A DNA stretch of 64,000 nucleotides from Oscillospiraceae bacterium (GCA_020025545.1 JAHHRX010000006.1:26643-90642); one strand, 5' to 3'. Shown: positions 8,414 to 16,250, numbered from the stretch's first letter. Made by a program: numbers and translations. The notes: generated by a model not told the origin, from the sequence alone.

Positions 8414-9025
8414 TCACTTTTGAGAATTTTTGACGATGGACACAATGATATCTGCGGCATTTTCCACACCGATGGTGCTGGTTTTCAGGCAGATGTCATA
8501 GTTTTCGGATGCGCCCCAGACTCTGCCGGTATAGTGCTGGTAGTTTACGCTGCGGCGCTTATCTTTTTCATGAAGACGAGCTTCAGGACTCTTTTCCGAT
8601 TCGCCGTAAAGCCGGACAATACGGTTAGCACGGAACTCCAGATCTGCATGTACAAAAACATTGAGAACATCCTCCCGATCCTTGAGAATGTAGTCCGCAT
8701 TCCGACCTACAATCACGCAGGGGCCTTGATCTGCCAGCTGCATGATGGCATTGCACTGAATATTCCAAAGAAAATCGGAGGTGGAAAGTCCGTTCATAAC
8801 TCCCGGAACGCCCGGAGCAGCAAAGGCATAGGATAACAGGCTCCGACCGGGAGAATGCTCGCCATGTTCTTCTACAAATTTGGGGGAAAAGCCGCTCTCC
8901 ACGGAAATTTGCTTTACAAGCTCCTTGTCATAGAAGGGGATGCCCAAAGCCTCAGCGACCAGATGACCAACGGTTCTTCCGCCGCTTCCGAACTGACGGC
9001 TGATTGTGATAATCTTTTTTTGCAT
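8414..9025 (-). CDS. Cytidylate kinase-like family protein
   Basis: 203 residues. It starts MQKKIITISRQFGSGGRTVG, where the P-loop GSGGR replaces the GPAGSGKST of true CMP kinases. This form defines the cytidylate-kinase-like (AAA_26) family in Firmicutes. Later motifs (VIVGRNADYIL, FVHADLEFRANRI, EKSPEARLHEKDKRRSVNYQHYTG) fit the NMP-kinase fold with its lid region rich in Arg. The substrate of this family is not established. It has its own consensus promoter (9058-9086) and terminator, so it is a single-gene unit between two plus-strand genes. Confidence 0.82.
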   Translation of the reverse strand: MQKKIITISRQFGSGGRTVGHLVAEALGIPFYDKELVKQISVESGFSPKFVEEHGEHSPGRSLLSYAFAAPGVPGVMNGLSTSDFLWNIQCNAIMQLADQGPCVIVGRNADYILKDREDVLNVFVHADLEFRANRIVRLYGESEKSPEARLHEKDKRRSVNYQHYTGRVWGASENYDICLKTSTIGVENAADIIVSIVKNSQK

Positions 9026-9057
9026 AGATGGTTCCTCCTTTGCTTTTGCCTGAAAAT

Positions 9058-9086
9058 ATTATAGCATCCGCAGTGGGCAATGTCAA
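9058..9086 (-). promoter_or_regulatory. Consensus sigmaA promoter of the cytidylate kinase-like gene
   Basis: Read on the minus strand: TTGACA, 17 nt, TATAAT, a full match to both hexamers with ideal spacing. It lies about 30 nt upstream of the ATG, with AAAGGAGG in between. Confidence 0.88.
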
Positions 9087-9169
9087 AGACAAGGGAAAAT
9101 TTTGATAGACTGCACAGAAATTGCTCTGTGTTTCTGTCTGTAATTTCTGTAGTATTTGACTTATCTGTA

Positions 9170-9178
9170 TGATATAAT
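9170..9178 (+). promoter_or_regulatory. Extended -10 promoter of the flavin reductase-like gene
   Basis: TGATATAAT fits the TGnTATAAT extended -10 form. A TTGACT lies only 11 nt upstream, too close to serve as its -35. The start codon follows 31 nt later. Confidence 0.55.
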
Positions 9179-9209
9179 TATTCTAATTAACTTCAGGGAG
9201 GTAACGACA

Positions 9210-9728
9210 ATGAAACAAACCATCGATCCGTTTGACTACGCAGGTGACTTTTCTAAAAATATGAAGCGTGGTCTGCTGCTCACAACGAGAGAGTACGGTC
9301 AGATCAACACCATGACCATTGGCTGGGGCACATTGGGCGTTATTTGGCGGAAGCCGATATTCATTGCCTATGTGCGTCAAAGTCGTTATACCAGAGAGAT
9401 TCTGGATAGGACAGGTGAGTTTACAATCAGCGCCCCCTACGGTGACACTGAGCCGGACAGCCGCATTTTCAGCTTTTGCGGCAGTAAGTCAGGCAGAGAG
9501 GTGGATAAGATCCAAGAACTGGGGCTTCATTTGGAAGAGCCTTCGGTCATTTCTGCACCTGCCATTCGTGAGCTTCCGTTAACCCTTGAGTGCCGTGTGA
9601 TCTATCGGCAGCCACAGGATGTGGCTCTTTTGGGGCAGGATGTTCAGGAGCGTTATTACCCGGAGAGAAAGGACGGACATATTGCCTATTACGGTGAAAT
9701 TGTGAGCGCATATATCGTGAAAGATTGA
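9210..9728 (+). CDS. Flavin reductase-like domain protein (FMN-binding)
   Basis: 172 residues from the ATG at 9210, which follows AGGGAGGTAA; an in-frame ATG at 9156 lies in the promoter. The split-barrel flavin reductase-like fold is suggested by NTMTIGWGTLGVIWRKPIFIAYVRQSR-type sequence in the first third and a GEIVSAYI ending. Members bind FMN and act as flavin reductases or as small flavoproteins in anaerobes. Here the partner is unknown. It is monocistronic and followed by a long hairpin. Confidence 0.8.
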   Translation: MKQTIDPFDYAGDFSKNMKRGLLLTTREYGQINTMTIGWGTLGVIWRKPIFIAYVRQSRYTREILDRTGEFTISAPYGDTEPDSRIFSFCGSKSGREVDKIQELGLHLEEPSVISAPAIRELPLTLECRVIYRQPQDVALLGQDVQERYYPERKDGHIAYYGEIVSAYIVKD

Positions 9729-9801
9729 CTTGAGCGAATCAATCAACATTTGGGCGCTTCTGTTTACAAACCATACAGTGTAGCTATATTGAATAAATTT
9801 G

Positions 9802-9844
9802 CAACGGCATTTTTGGTGACTTTTTCACTACAAAAATGCCGTTG
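9802..9844 (+). terminator. Long hairpin after the flavin reductase-like gene
   Basis: A perfect 14-bp inverted repeat CAACGGCATTTTTG / CAAAAATGCCGTTG flanks a 15-nt loop that contains a further GTGA/TCAC pair. The following TTCATATTT is only weakly T-rich, so termination is probable but not certain. Confidence 0.55.
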
Positions 9845-9916
9845 TTCATATTTCTGAAAAAGGTTTCACATAAACTCAATCACACATGAAAAAAATTGCA
9901 AAAGTATCGCTTATTC

Positions 9917-9945
9917 TTGACAAATTTCCCAATATTGATTATAAA
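9917..9945 (+). promoter_or_regulatory. SigmaA promoter of the PTS-sulfotransferase cluster
   Basis: TTGACA (9917-9922), 17-nt spacer, TATAAA (9940-9945). It lies 62 nt upstream of the IIC start codon and overlaps an inverted repeat that could be the operator. Confidence 0.8.
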
Positions 9946-9950
9946 TATTG
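9930..9950. promoter_or_regulatory. Inverted repeat overlapping the -10 box, candidate operator
   Basis: Perfect 7-bp arms CAATATT (9930-9936) and AATATTG (9944-9950) are separated by 7 nt, so a bound protein would cover the -10 box and block RNA polymerase. The obvious candidate ligand is the SorC-type regulator encoded at 11871-12833 in the same cluster; this is inference. Confidence 0.55.
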
Positions 9951-10007
9951 TGACACGCGTGAAAATCAGCAAAATTAACAAGCACTAGTTTTGAGAAGGA
10001 GGAAAAT

Positions 10008-11456
10008 ATGGACATAATTGTGAAAATTTGGACCGGGATATTTAAGAATATTCTGGCTCAGCCTGCCATCTTTATCGGCCTGATTGTCGTATTGGGCTAC
10101 GCCCTGATGCACAAAAAATGGTATGAAGTTGCTGCAGGTTTCATTCGCACGGTTGTCGGCTACATGATTCTGCAAGCCGGCGCCGGTCATCTGAAAAACA
10201 CGGTGGCTCCTATCCTGACTGCAATTCAGGAAAAATGGGCAATTGAAGCGGTCGTTATTGATCCGAACTTTGGTTTCACGGCTGCAAACGCTGCACTTAG
10301 CAGCATCGGTGCTACCACATCCTATGCTATGATTACCTTGCTGGTGGCGTTCCTTTGGAACATTCTCCTGGTATTTATGCGTAAGATCACCAAGATTCGC
10401 ACACTGTTTACCACCGGCCATATTATGGTCAAGCAGTCCACAGTTGCTACTTGGATTCTGTTCTTCCTGATTCCCGATATGAGAAACATGGCGGGTGTCG
10501 TTCTGGTTGGTCTGCTCTGCGGTACCTACTGGTCTGTGTTCTCCAATCTGACAGTAGAGGCTACTCAGGAACTGACCGATAATGCCGGCTTTGCTATCGG
10601 CCATCAGCAGATGCTGGGCGTATGGTTTGCTTACCGCTTCGGTGGTCTCTTCAAGGGCAAAAAGAAGACAGGGGAGAACACCGAGAAGAAGCAACTGAAG
10701 CTGGGCGGCGCAATGAAGGTGCTGGATGACTATGTTGTTTCCACCACCCTTATCATGATGCTGTTTTTCGGTGTGATTATGTTGATCCTTGGTCCGGATC
10801 TGCTGCGTACAGTGGATAAGAAAAACTTCAGCGACGGTCTGTGGTTCCCCATGTATATCTTCCAGCGCTGCGCATCCTTTGCTGTTGCACTGGTGATTCT
10901 GAAAACCGGCATCCGTATGTTTGTTGGCGAGATGGTGGAGTCCTTCAACGGTATCTCCGGCTCCATTCTGAAGGGCAGCCTGCCTGCTGTTGACTGCGCT
11001 GCTACTTATTCCTTCGGCGATTCGAATGCTGTGACCCTCGGCTTCCTGTTTGGCGCCGTTGGCCAGCTGATTGCCATTGCAGGACTGCTGATTTTCAAGT
11101 CCCCCTTAATGATCATCCCCGGCTTTGTGCCCCTGTTCTACGATAACGCAACCATCGGTCTGTATGCCAATATGAAGGGCGGCATGAAGGGCCTGATTGC
11201 TTGCTGTGTCGGCTCCGGTCTGCTTCAGGTTTTGGGCAGTGCCGTAGCAATCGTCCTGTTCCAGATGGGCCCCTTCGGCGGCTATGTCGGCAATCTGGAC
11301 TGGGCAACCCTGTGGCCTGCTATGGGTGTTGTCATTAAGTATCTGACGGTTCCCGGCGTCATTCTCTGCATCATCGGCATGCTGATTATCCCTCAGCTGC
11401 AGTACCGCAAGAATAAGGCCAATTACTTTAATCTGGACATGGATGACGAGGACTGA
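10008..11456 (+). CDS. PTS ascorbate/galactitol-type transporter subunit IIC (UlaA/SgaT-like)
   Basis: 482 residues, ATG after GAAGGAGG. It is a hydrophobic protein with about 10-11 membrane segments, starting IWTGIFKNILAQPAIFIGLIVVLGY as in UlaA-type permeases. Characteristic loops are AGAGHLKNTVAPI and NGISGSILKGSLPAVDCAATYSFGDSNAVTLGF. The family moves a sugar-like substrate across the membrane while IIB phosphorylates it. The length is close to E. coli UlaA. Substrate specificity is not readable, and no ascorbate-degradation genes (UlaD/E/F/G types) are nearby, so the substrate may be something else. A 117-nt structured gap separates it from IIB, and no IIA gene is present. Confidence 0.88.
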   Translation: MDIIVKIWTGIFKNILAQPAIFIGLIVVLGYALMHKKWYEVAAGFIRTVVGYMILQAGAGHLKNTVAPILTAIQEKWAIEAVVIDPNFGFTAANAALSSIGATTSYAMITLLVAFLWNILLVFMRKITKIRTLFTTGHIMVKQSTVATWILFFLIPDMRNMAGVVLVGLLCGTYWSVFSNLTVEATQELTDNAGFAIGHQQMLGVWFAYRFGGLFKGKKKTGENTEKKQLKLGGAMKVLDDYVVSTTLIMMLFFGVIMLILGPDLLRTVDKKNFSDGLWFPMYIFQRCASFAVALVILKTGIRMFVGEMVESFNGISGSILKGSLPAVDCAATYSFGDSNAVTLGFLFGAVGQLIAIAGLLIFKSPLMIIPGFVPLFYDNATIGLYANMKGGMKGLIACCVGSGLLQVLGSAVAIVLFQMGPFGGYVGNLDWATLWPAMGVVIKYLTVPGVILCIIGMLIIPQLQYRKNKANYFNLDMDDED

Positions 11457-11498
11457 TACGGTTAATCCGTAAGAGAGCGAACTTTGTCGTCACAATGA

Positions 11499-11549
11499 AA
11501 GGCGGCGGCATGGCGGTTCATGTTTCAACATGATGTCAGGCCGCCGCTT
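11499..11549 (+). other. Intercistronic stem-loop between IIC and IIB
   Basis: An outer GC stem pairs AAGGCGGC (11499-11506) with GCCGCCGCTT (11540-11549). An inner 7-bp hairpin TCATGTT/AACATGA (11518-11533) caps it. There is no T tract, so it is more likely an mRNA stability or processing element than a terminator. Confidence 0.5.
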
Positions 11550-11573
11550 GTTAAAAGCAAAGGAGAAATGATT

Positions 11574-11864
11574 ATGCTGAAAGTTTTAGTTGCATGCGGA
11601 TGTGGTATGGGCAGTTCCCAGATGATCAAGATGAACTGCATTAACGTCTTGAACAAGTTGGGCGTAGAGTGCACCGTGCACCACACCAGTATCGATGAAG
11701 CAAAGTCCACTGCCCACGACTATGATCTGGTAGTTGTCGCGGAAACCTTCGTAAACAGCATCAAGCCCGGCAAAAACACAAAGGTAGTGGGCCTCAAGAA
11801 CATTATGAACAAGAAGGAACTGCGCGAAAAACTGGTTGAGATCGGTATCGCACCTGAAGCCTAA
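11574..11864 (+). CDS. PTS subunit IIB, lactose/ascorbate (SgaB/UlaB) type
   Basis: 96 residues from the ATG at 11574, 8 nt after AGGAG; the ATG at 11568 is too close to the ribosome binding site. The phosphocysteine loop is ACGCGMGSSQ, with Cys8 aligned to the active Cys of UlaB (CGNGQGSS) and a second Cys10 where UlaB has Asn. IIB takes phosphate from IIA and gives it to the substrate bound in IIC. No IIA domain is fused here or encoded beside it, so the phosphate must come from elsewhere in the genome. It is followed 6 nt later by the regulator gene. Confidence 0.88.
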   Translation: MLKVLVACGCGMGSSQMIKMNCINVLNKLGVECTVHHTSIDEAKSTAHDYDLVVVAETFVNSIKPGKNTKVVGLKNIMNKKELREKLVEIGIAPEA

Positions 11865-11870
11865 GATACT

Positions 11871-12833
11871 ATGAAGCACTACGGTGATGAGGAACTGTCT
11901 GTCATTGCAGAAATCGCAAGGATGTATTACATCGAAGGAATGACCCAGCTTGAGATTTCTGAAATGTTGTATTTTTCCAAGGCAAAAGTTTCCCGAGCCC
12001 TGCAGACAGCACGGGAAAAGCATATTATTGAGTTTCAAATCAATTATCCTCTCAGACGCTCTATGATGCTGGAAAGCGAATTGAAGCGACGCTTTGATTT
12101 GCCGGAGGTATTGGTGGTTTCGGAGTTGCAGGACAATATGGATGCCGATATTTCCATCAAGCGCATAGGCGAGCTGGCGGCAGAGTATCTGGATGATAAG
12201 CTGAAAGACGGCGATTCCATTGGCCTTTCCTGGGGACGGACGATCTATCAGACAGTGCGGCAGCTGCGGCCCCGTTCTGACCGAAAGATCGATGTGGTGC
12301 AGCTGGTAGGCAACTCCCGGGATACCTACGATACGGAGACGGATATTGCAAGTCTTGTGCAGGCTATGGCAAAATCCTTCCATGGGAAGGCATCCCTGCT
12401 CTATGCGCCTATGTATATCAACAGCGAGATCGTGCGGGAAGAGCTGATGCGTGAGGATATTATTCGCAAGGCGATCGATAAGACCTGCCAGGTAGACTAT
12501 GTTCTGACCGGCATTGCCGATGTTTCCAATGAGAAATGCTGCGGTACATGGGCAGGATATCTGAGCGAAGAAAAGAGGGACGAGCTGATTAAAAAAGGTG
12601 CAGCCGGCTATCTGTGCGGATACTTTTTTGATAAAAACGGAAATTTGGTTTCCGATCCCATCAATCGTAAGATTGTAGGCATCCCTTTTGAAAAGGTTAA
12701 ACGAGGACCTCACCTCATCGCTGTGGCCGGTGGAAAAGATAAAACTTATGCGATTCATGCAGCGCTCAAGGGCGGTTTGATTGATTGTTTGATTACCGAC
12801 AGCAGAATCGCAGAAAAGCTATTAACGATTTAA
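11871..12833 (+). CDS. SorC family transcriptional regulator
   Basis: 320 residues. An N-terminal helix-turn-helix (EGMTQLEISEMLYFSKAKVSRAL, about residues 23-45) precedes a sugar-phosphate-binding domain of the SorC/DeoR-effector type. The effector domain is recognised by GDSIGLSWGRTIYQTVRQL and by its closing LIAVAGGKDKTYAIHAALKGGLIDCLITDS region. These regulators bind a phosphorylated sugar and repress or activate the transport operon they sit in. It is encoded within the operon, 6 nt after IIB. The inverted repeat at 9930-9950 is a plausible binding site, giving autoregulation. Confidence 0.9.
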   Translation: MKHYGDEELSVIAEIARMYYIEGMTQLEISEMLYFSKAKVSRALQTAREKHIIEFQINYPLRRSMMLESELKRRFDLPEVLVVSELQDNMDADISIKRIGELAAEYLDDKLKDGDSIGLSWGRTIYQTVRQLRPRSDRKIDVVQLVGNSRDTYDTETDIASLVQAMAKSFHGKASLLYAPMYINSEIVREELMREDIIRKAIDKTCQVDYVLTGIADVSNEKCCGTWAGYLSEEKRDELIKKGAAGYLCGYFFDKNGNLVSDPINRKIVGIPFEKVKRGPHLIAVAGGKDKTYAIHAALKGGLIDCLITDSRIAEKLLTI

Positions 12834-12881
12834 CGTTTAACCGGCGTGTCGGCTAAACTGAATATGGAAGGAGAACTGCAT

Positions 12882-14762
12882 ATGACAGATGGGGTTTCTT
12901 ATAGCCATTGTCATACTTTGATTCAACAGCAGAATGAAGCGGAAGCCTGCATACTTGCTGCGTTCAAAGACGGTGATTTCACCCTTGAAAAGCCCCTTAT
13001 TAAAATTAACCCCTATTTGATTAATCCCCTTGCCGCTCTGGTCCTGTTCCGCACAGAAGAGGAAACTGCCGTCACCGTTACAGTGTTCGGTAAGGAAACC
13101 AGAGGCAATGTTACCCATACTTTCCCTCGTGCAAAGGAACACATTATTTCTGTGGTAGGTCTTTATCCTGGCTGTGAAAACCGCGTAGAGCTGAAGCTCT
13201 ACGGTGGCCGGAGCCATGAAATTACCATTGCTACCGAGGTGCTGGAGGGTCCTCAGGTTCCCAAGCTGTCCTATATGAAAACGGAGCCGGAATATACCTC
13301 CGATGATATTATTTTTGTTACTCCGTCCCTTGCGGCACTTGCTACCGGCTTTGACTACCGCGGCGACATCCGCTGGCATTTGAATGTTCCCGTAAACTTC
13401 GATATGAAGCGGCTGCGCAACGGCAATTTTCTTATCGGTACGGATCGGGTTGACCAGATGCCATACTATATGACCGGTCTTTATGAGATGACCATGGCAG
13501 GCAAAATTGTTACGGAATTTCAGATCCCCGGCGGCTATCACCACGATCAGTGGGAGATGGAAAACGGCGACCTGCTGGTGCTGGGCGACGATCCGGGGTA
13601 TCTTACCGTAGAAGATGTGATCGTTCTGCTGGATCGCAAGACCGGCATGGTCAAAAAGAAGTGGGATCTGCATCAGTATATGATCCCCGGCGAAGGCCCC
13701 TCCGGCGGCTACACTGACCGGGACTGGCTCCACAACAATGCTCTGTGGTATGATAAGAATACGGATTCCATCACACTTTCCTGCCGCCACATCGATGCGC
13801 TCATTAACATCGACTATGAAACCGGAAAGCTCAACTGGATTTTGGGTGATCCTGAGACATGGCCGGAAGATAAGAAAAAGTATATGTTTACTCCCGTAGG
13901 CTCCGGTGACTTTGACTGGCCCTATGAGATGCATGGCTGTCTTGTTACCGATAACGGCGGCATTATGTGCTTCGATAACGGTCACTACCGCTCTAAGATC
14001 CGTGAGAATTTCCGGCTGAACCGGGATAATTTCTCCAGAGGCGTTCTCTATGAGATCAACTGTGAGGATATGACGATTCGCCAGCTGTGGCAGTATGGCA
14101 AGGAGCGGGGAGAGGAGTTCTTCTCTTCCTACATAGGAAATGTAGAGTGGTACGGTGAAAATCATTATCTTGTTCATTCCGGCGGTATTCAGTACTACGG
14201 GGAACACGCTTCCGAGAAACCTGCTGCCCTGCAGCAGGGAGATCCCAATGTTCGTGCTGAGAGCATTACCGTTGAGATTCTCGAAGGTAAGGTCATCATG
14301 GAGCTGAAAATCAGCGGAAACTTCTTCCGTGCCGAGAAAATGAGCTTCTACCACGATGGCGACAATGCCCCTATCGGTCCTGGTGTAACCTTGGGTCAGC
14401 TGGGAGCAACCCCCGAAATGGATACGCTGATTCCTATGGATTCATGCGGCGAGCTTCTGCCTTACCGCTACGAAGCATCTATCACAGAGCAGGATGATCG
14501 TTTTACCTTCAATGCGATTTTTGAAGGCGGTCAGCTGGTGATGCTGATGCTGAAAGACAGGGAAACCGGCGATGAGCATGGCTACTTTATCTCTACCTCA
14601 AAAAATAAATTTACTGCTCTGTGCTGCGGTACCTTTATTGCCAAGGATCCCAGAAATGTGACCCTCAGCGTCAACAAGGCAGGGCTCAGGGGCAATTACG
14701 ATGTACAGGTTCTGATTGATGACAAGAAGTACGACACCGGTGTTAAAATTTGCTGTCCCTAA
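12882..14762 (+). CDS. Aryl-sulfate sulfotransferase (ASST family), cytoplasmic form
   Basis: 626 residues from the ATG at 12882, which follows AAGGAG with an 8-nt gap. It transfers sulfate from a phenolic sulfate ester to another phenol through a sulfohistidine, without PAPS. The N-terminal beta-domain precedes a propeller with the family signatures. By spacing to E. coli AssT, His284 (DWLHNN) and Arg302 (CRH) are 18 apart like His356/Arg374. His351 (EMHG) would be the sulfated His436 equivalent, and His220/221 would correspond to His252. This alignment is from memory and is inference. No signal peptide is visible (MTDGVSYSHCHTL), unlike the periplasmic AssT of enterobacteria. It lies 48 nt after the regulator and 46 nt before the thioredoxin reductase gene. 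Confidence 0.88.
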   Translation: MTDGVSYSHCHTLIQQQNEAEACILAAFKDGDFTLEKPLIKINPYLINPLAALVLFRTEEETAVTVTVFGKETRGNVTHTFPRAKEHIISVVGLYPGCENRVELKLYGGRSHEITIATEVLEGPQVPKLSYMKTEPEYTSDDIIFVTPSLAALATGFDYRGDIRWHLNVPVNFDMKRLRNGNFLIGTDRVDQMPYYMTGLYEMTMAGKIVTEFQIPGGYHHDQWEMENGDLLVLGDDPGYLTVEDVIVLLDRKTGMVKKKWDLHQYMIPGEGPSGGYTDRDWLHNNALWYDKNTDSITLSCRHIDALINIDYETGKLNWILGDPETWPEDKKKYMFTPVGSGDFDWPYEMHGCLVTDNGGIMCFDNGHYRSKIRENFRLNRDNFSRGVLYEINCEDMTIRQLWQYGKERGEEFFSSYIGNVEWYGENHYLVHSGGIQYYGEHASEKPAALQQGDPNVRAESITVEILEGKVIMELKISGNFFRAEKMSFYHDGDNAPIGPGVTLGQLGATPEMDTLIPMDSCGELLPYRYEASITEQDDRFTFNAIFEGGQLVMLMLKDRETGDEHGYFISTSKNKFTALCCGTFIAKDPRNVTLSVNKAGLRGNYDVQVLIDDKKYDTGVKICCP

Positions 14763-14808
14763 TGGGGGAGCAGTATGAATCATGTTGCTTGATTGGAAAG
14801 GAGAACCC

Positions 14809-15729
14809 ATGGCAAATTATGACTTAATCATTATCGGAAGCGGTCCTGCCGGCATGACGGCTGCAATTTATGCAGCCCGTGCCAACCTGTCTGTGCTGAT
14901 GCTGGACAAGCTGGCCCCCGGCGGACAGATTATCAATACCAACGAAATCCAGAACTATACCGGCATGGGCACTGTTAACGGTGCAGAGCTGGCCATCCAG
15001 ATGTTCGAACACACCCAGCAGCTCAATGTGGCTTTTGACTATAAGACTGTCAAAGAAATCACGGAAGAAGACGGCATTAAGTCTGTCCATTGCGTAGAGG
15101 AGAATGCTGTCTATACTGCACTTTCCGTCATTATCTGCACCGGCACCCGTCCTCGCACACTGAAGGTGGACAATGAACTGCAATATGCCGGTCATGGCAT
15201 TAGCTGGTGTGCAATCTGCGACGGCGCTGCCTGCCGTGGCAAGGATGTGGTGGTTATCGGCGGCGGCAATTCCGCAGTAGAGGAATCCCTCTATCTGGCT
15301 GAGATTGTCAACTCCCTGACCGTTGTCACGATGTTCGATCTGACTGCCGATCCCATGGTCTGCGACAAGCTCCGTGCAATGAAAAATGTGACAATCTATC
15401 CCTATCAGGATGTGCTGGGCTTCTATGGTGATGAAAAGATTCGCGGAATCCGCTTTAAGTCCACCCAGACCGGCGAGGAGCGGAAGGTTGACTGCGATCA
15501 GGTATTTGAGTATATCGGTCTGACTCCCACTACCGAGCCCTTTAAAAATCTGGACATTCTCAATAAATTCGGCTATATTGAAGTAGACTCCTGGATGAAC
15601 AGCAAGCGCCCCGGCATCTTTGGCGCCGGCGACTGCATTACCAAGAATCTGCGTCAGGTCATTACTGCCTGCTCTGACGGTGCCATTGCCGCTCAGGCAG
15701 CAGCAAAGTATGTTCAGGAACATAAGTGA
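14809..15729 (+). CDS. trxB: Thioredoxin reductase-like flavoprotein
   Basis: 306 residues from the ATG at 14809 after AAAGGAG. It has an FAD-binding GSGPAGMTAAIYAAR start, a redox-active CAICDG (usual form CATCDG) and a nucleotide-binding GGGNSAVEES. The C-terminal FAD motif GIFGAGDC is followed by a conserved Arg-Gln-Val. It should reduce the thioredoxin encoded 29 nt downstream. The HRRxxFR motif that binds the 2'-phosphate of NADPH in classic TrxB is absent; the position reads TMFDLTADPMV. NADH, ferredoxin or another donor is therefore possible. I use trxB loosely for the family. Confidence 0.85.
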   Translation: MANYDLIIIGSGPAGMTAAIYAARANLSVLMLDKLAPGGQIINTNEIQNYTGMGTVNGAELAIQMFEHTQQLNVAFDYKTVKEITEEDGIKSVHCVEENAVYTALSVIICTGTRPRTLKVDNELQYAGHGISWCAICDGAACRGKDVVVIGGGNSAVEESLYLAEIVNSLTVVTMFDLTADPMVCDKLRAMKNVTIYPYQDVLGFYGDEKIRGIRFKSTQTGEERKVDCDQVFEYIGLTPTTEPFKNLDILNKFGYIEVDSWMNSKRPGIFGAGDCITKNLRQVITACSDGAIAAQAAAKYVQEHK

Positions 15730-15758
15730 TGAATTTGCAGCGATTGTGAGGTAATATC

Positions 15759-16070
15759 ATGTTAAAAGAAGTAACAGAAGCTGAATTCCGGGAGAGTGTC
15801 AATCAGGGCTTGGTTCTGGCTGACTTTTATTCCAGCACCTGCGGCCCCTGCAAGATGCTCTCTTTCATTCTTGCAGATGTAGACAAGACCTGTGGAGACA
15901 AGGTCACCATTCTGAAGGTGGACTTCGATAAGAACAAGCCTCTGGTGGAAGAATACGGCGTTGCCGGTTATCCCACACTGATTCTCATGCGTGACGGTGT
16001 TGAGCTGAAGCGCACCACCGGATTGCAGCAGAAGCCCCTCATCATCAAGATGATTGAGGATTTTGCATAA
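15759..16070 (+). CDS. Thioredoxin
   Basis: 103 residues with the CGPC redox motif at about residues 27-30 (SSTCGPCKM; the usual Trp before the first Cys is Thr) and the cis-Pro region GVAGYPTLILM. It is a small cytoplasmic disulfide reductase and presumably the partner of the reductase upstream, since the genes form a pair. The pairing with an aryl-sulfate sulfotransferase recalls the assT-dsbL-dsbI operon of enterobacteria. There, however, a periplasmic oxidase makes a disulfide, whereas these are cytoplasmic reductants. It ends the cluster. Confidence 0.9.
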   Translation: MLKEVTEAEFRESVNQGLVLADFYSSTCGPCKMLSFILADVDKTCGDKVTILKVDFDKNKPLVEEYGVAGYPTLILMRDGVELKRTTGLQQKPLIIKMIEDFA

Positions 16071-16104
16071 TCCTCTGATTTTTCCTTAATTTCTCTTTTT
16101 CCCT

Positions 16105-16156
16105 GCGGCAAAGCAGCCAGGTCATCTCCCTTCGGATCTCCTGGCTGCTTTGCCGC
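16105..16156. repeat. Long perfect hairpin without a T tract
   Basis: A 17-bp perfect inverted repeat (GCGGCAAAGCAGCCAGG, 16105-16121, and its complement at 16140-16156) flanks an 18-nt loop. Neither side ends in a run of T on the transcribed strand (the plus side reads ATAGTAAAG). It lies 34 nt after the thioredoxin stop and may terminate or protect the cluster mRNA. Confidence 0.65.
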
Positions 16157-16172
16157 ATAGTAAAGCCGTAGT

Positions 16173-16248
16173 CAGGGAGGTGCTGCTCTATGAACTCGGC
16201 TCCTATGCGGAGGATAGCAAATCAAAAACGCTGATGGAACTGCTGTAA
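16173..16248 (+). pseudogene. Possible gene remnant, C-terminal fragment
   Basis: An open stretch of about 25 codons reads REVLLYELGSYAEDSKSK then TLMELL and TAA at 16246-16248. The composition looks coding, but no start with a ribosome binding site is present and stops occur just upstream. It may be the tail of a deleted gene. A different frame gives a 14-codon ORF from ATG 16190 after GGGAGGTG. I do not recognise either. Confidence 0.25.
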
Positions 16249-16250
16249 AC

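Noticed and set aside
9156..9178. TTGACT followed by TATAAT upstream of the flavin reductase-like gene as a full promoter
   Set aside because: The spacer is only 11 nt; only the extended -10 is kept.
10008..11864. Assignment of ascorbate as the PTS substrate
   Set aside because: The family is broad and no ascorbate-degradation gene or IIA is nearby, so the substrate is left open.
12837..14354. Antisense frame over the sulfotransferase gene
   Set aside because: Same reason: the plus-strand protein has catalytic motifs and a proper start, the antisense has none.
14775..14792. Five-codon ATG frame before trxB, after GGGGGAG
   Set aside because: Too short to be supported as a gene; could be a leader peptide but nothing else points to that.
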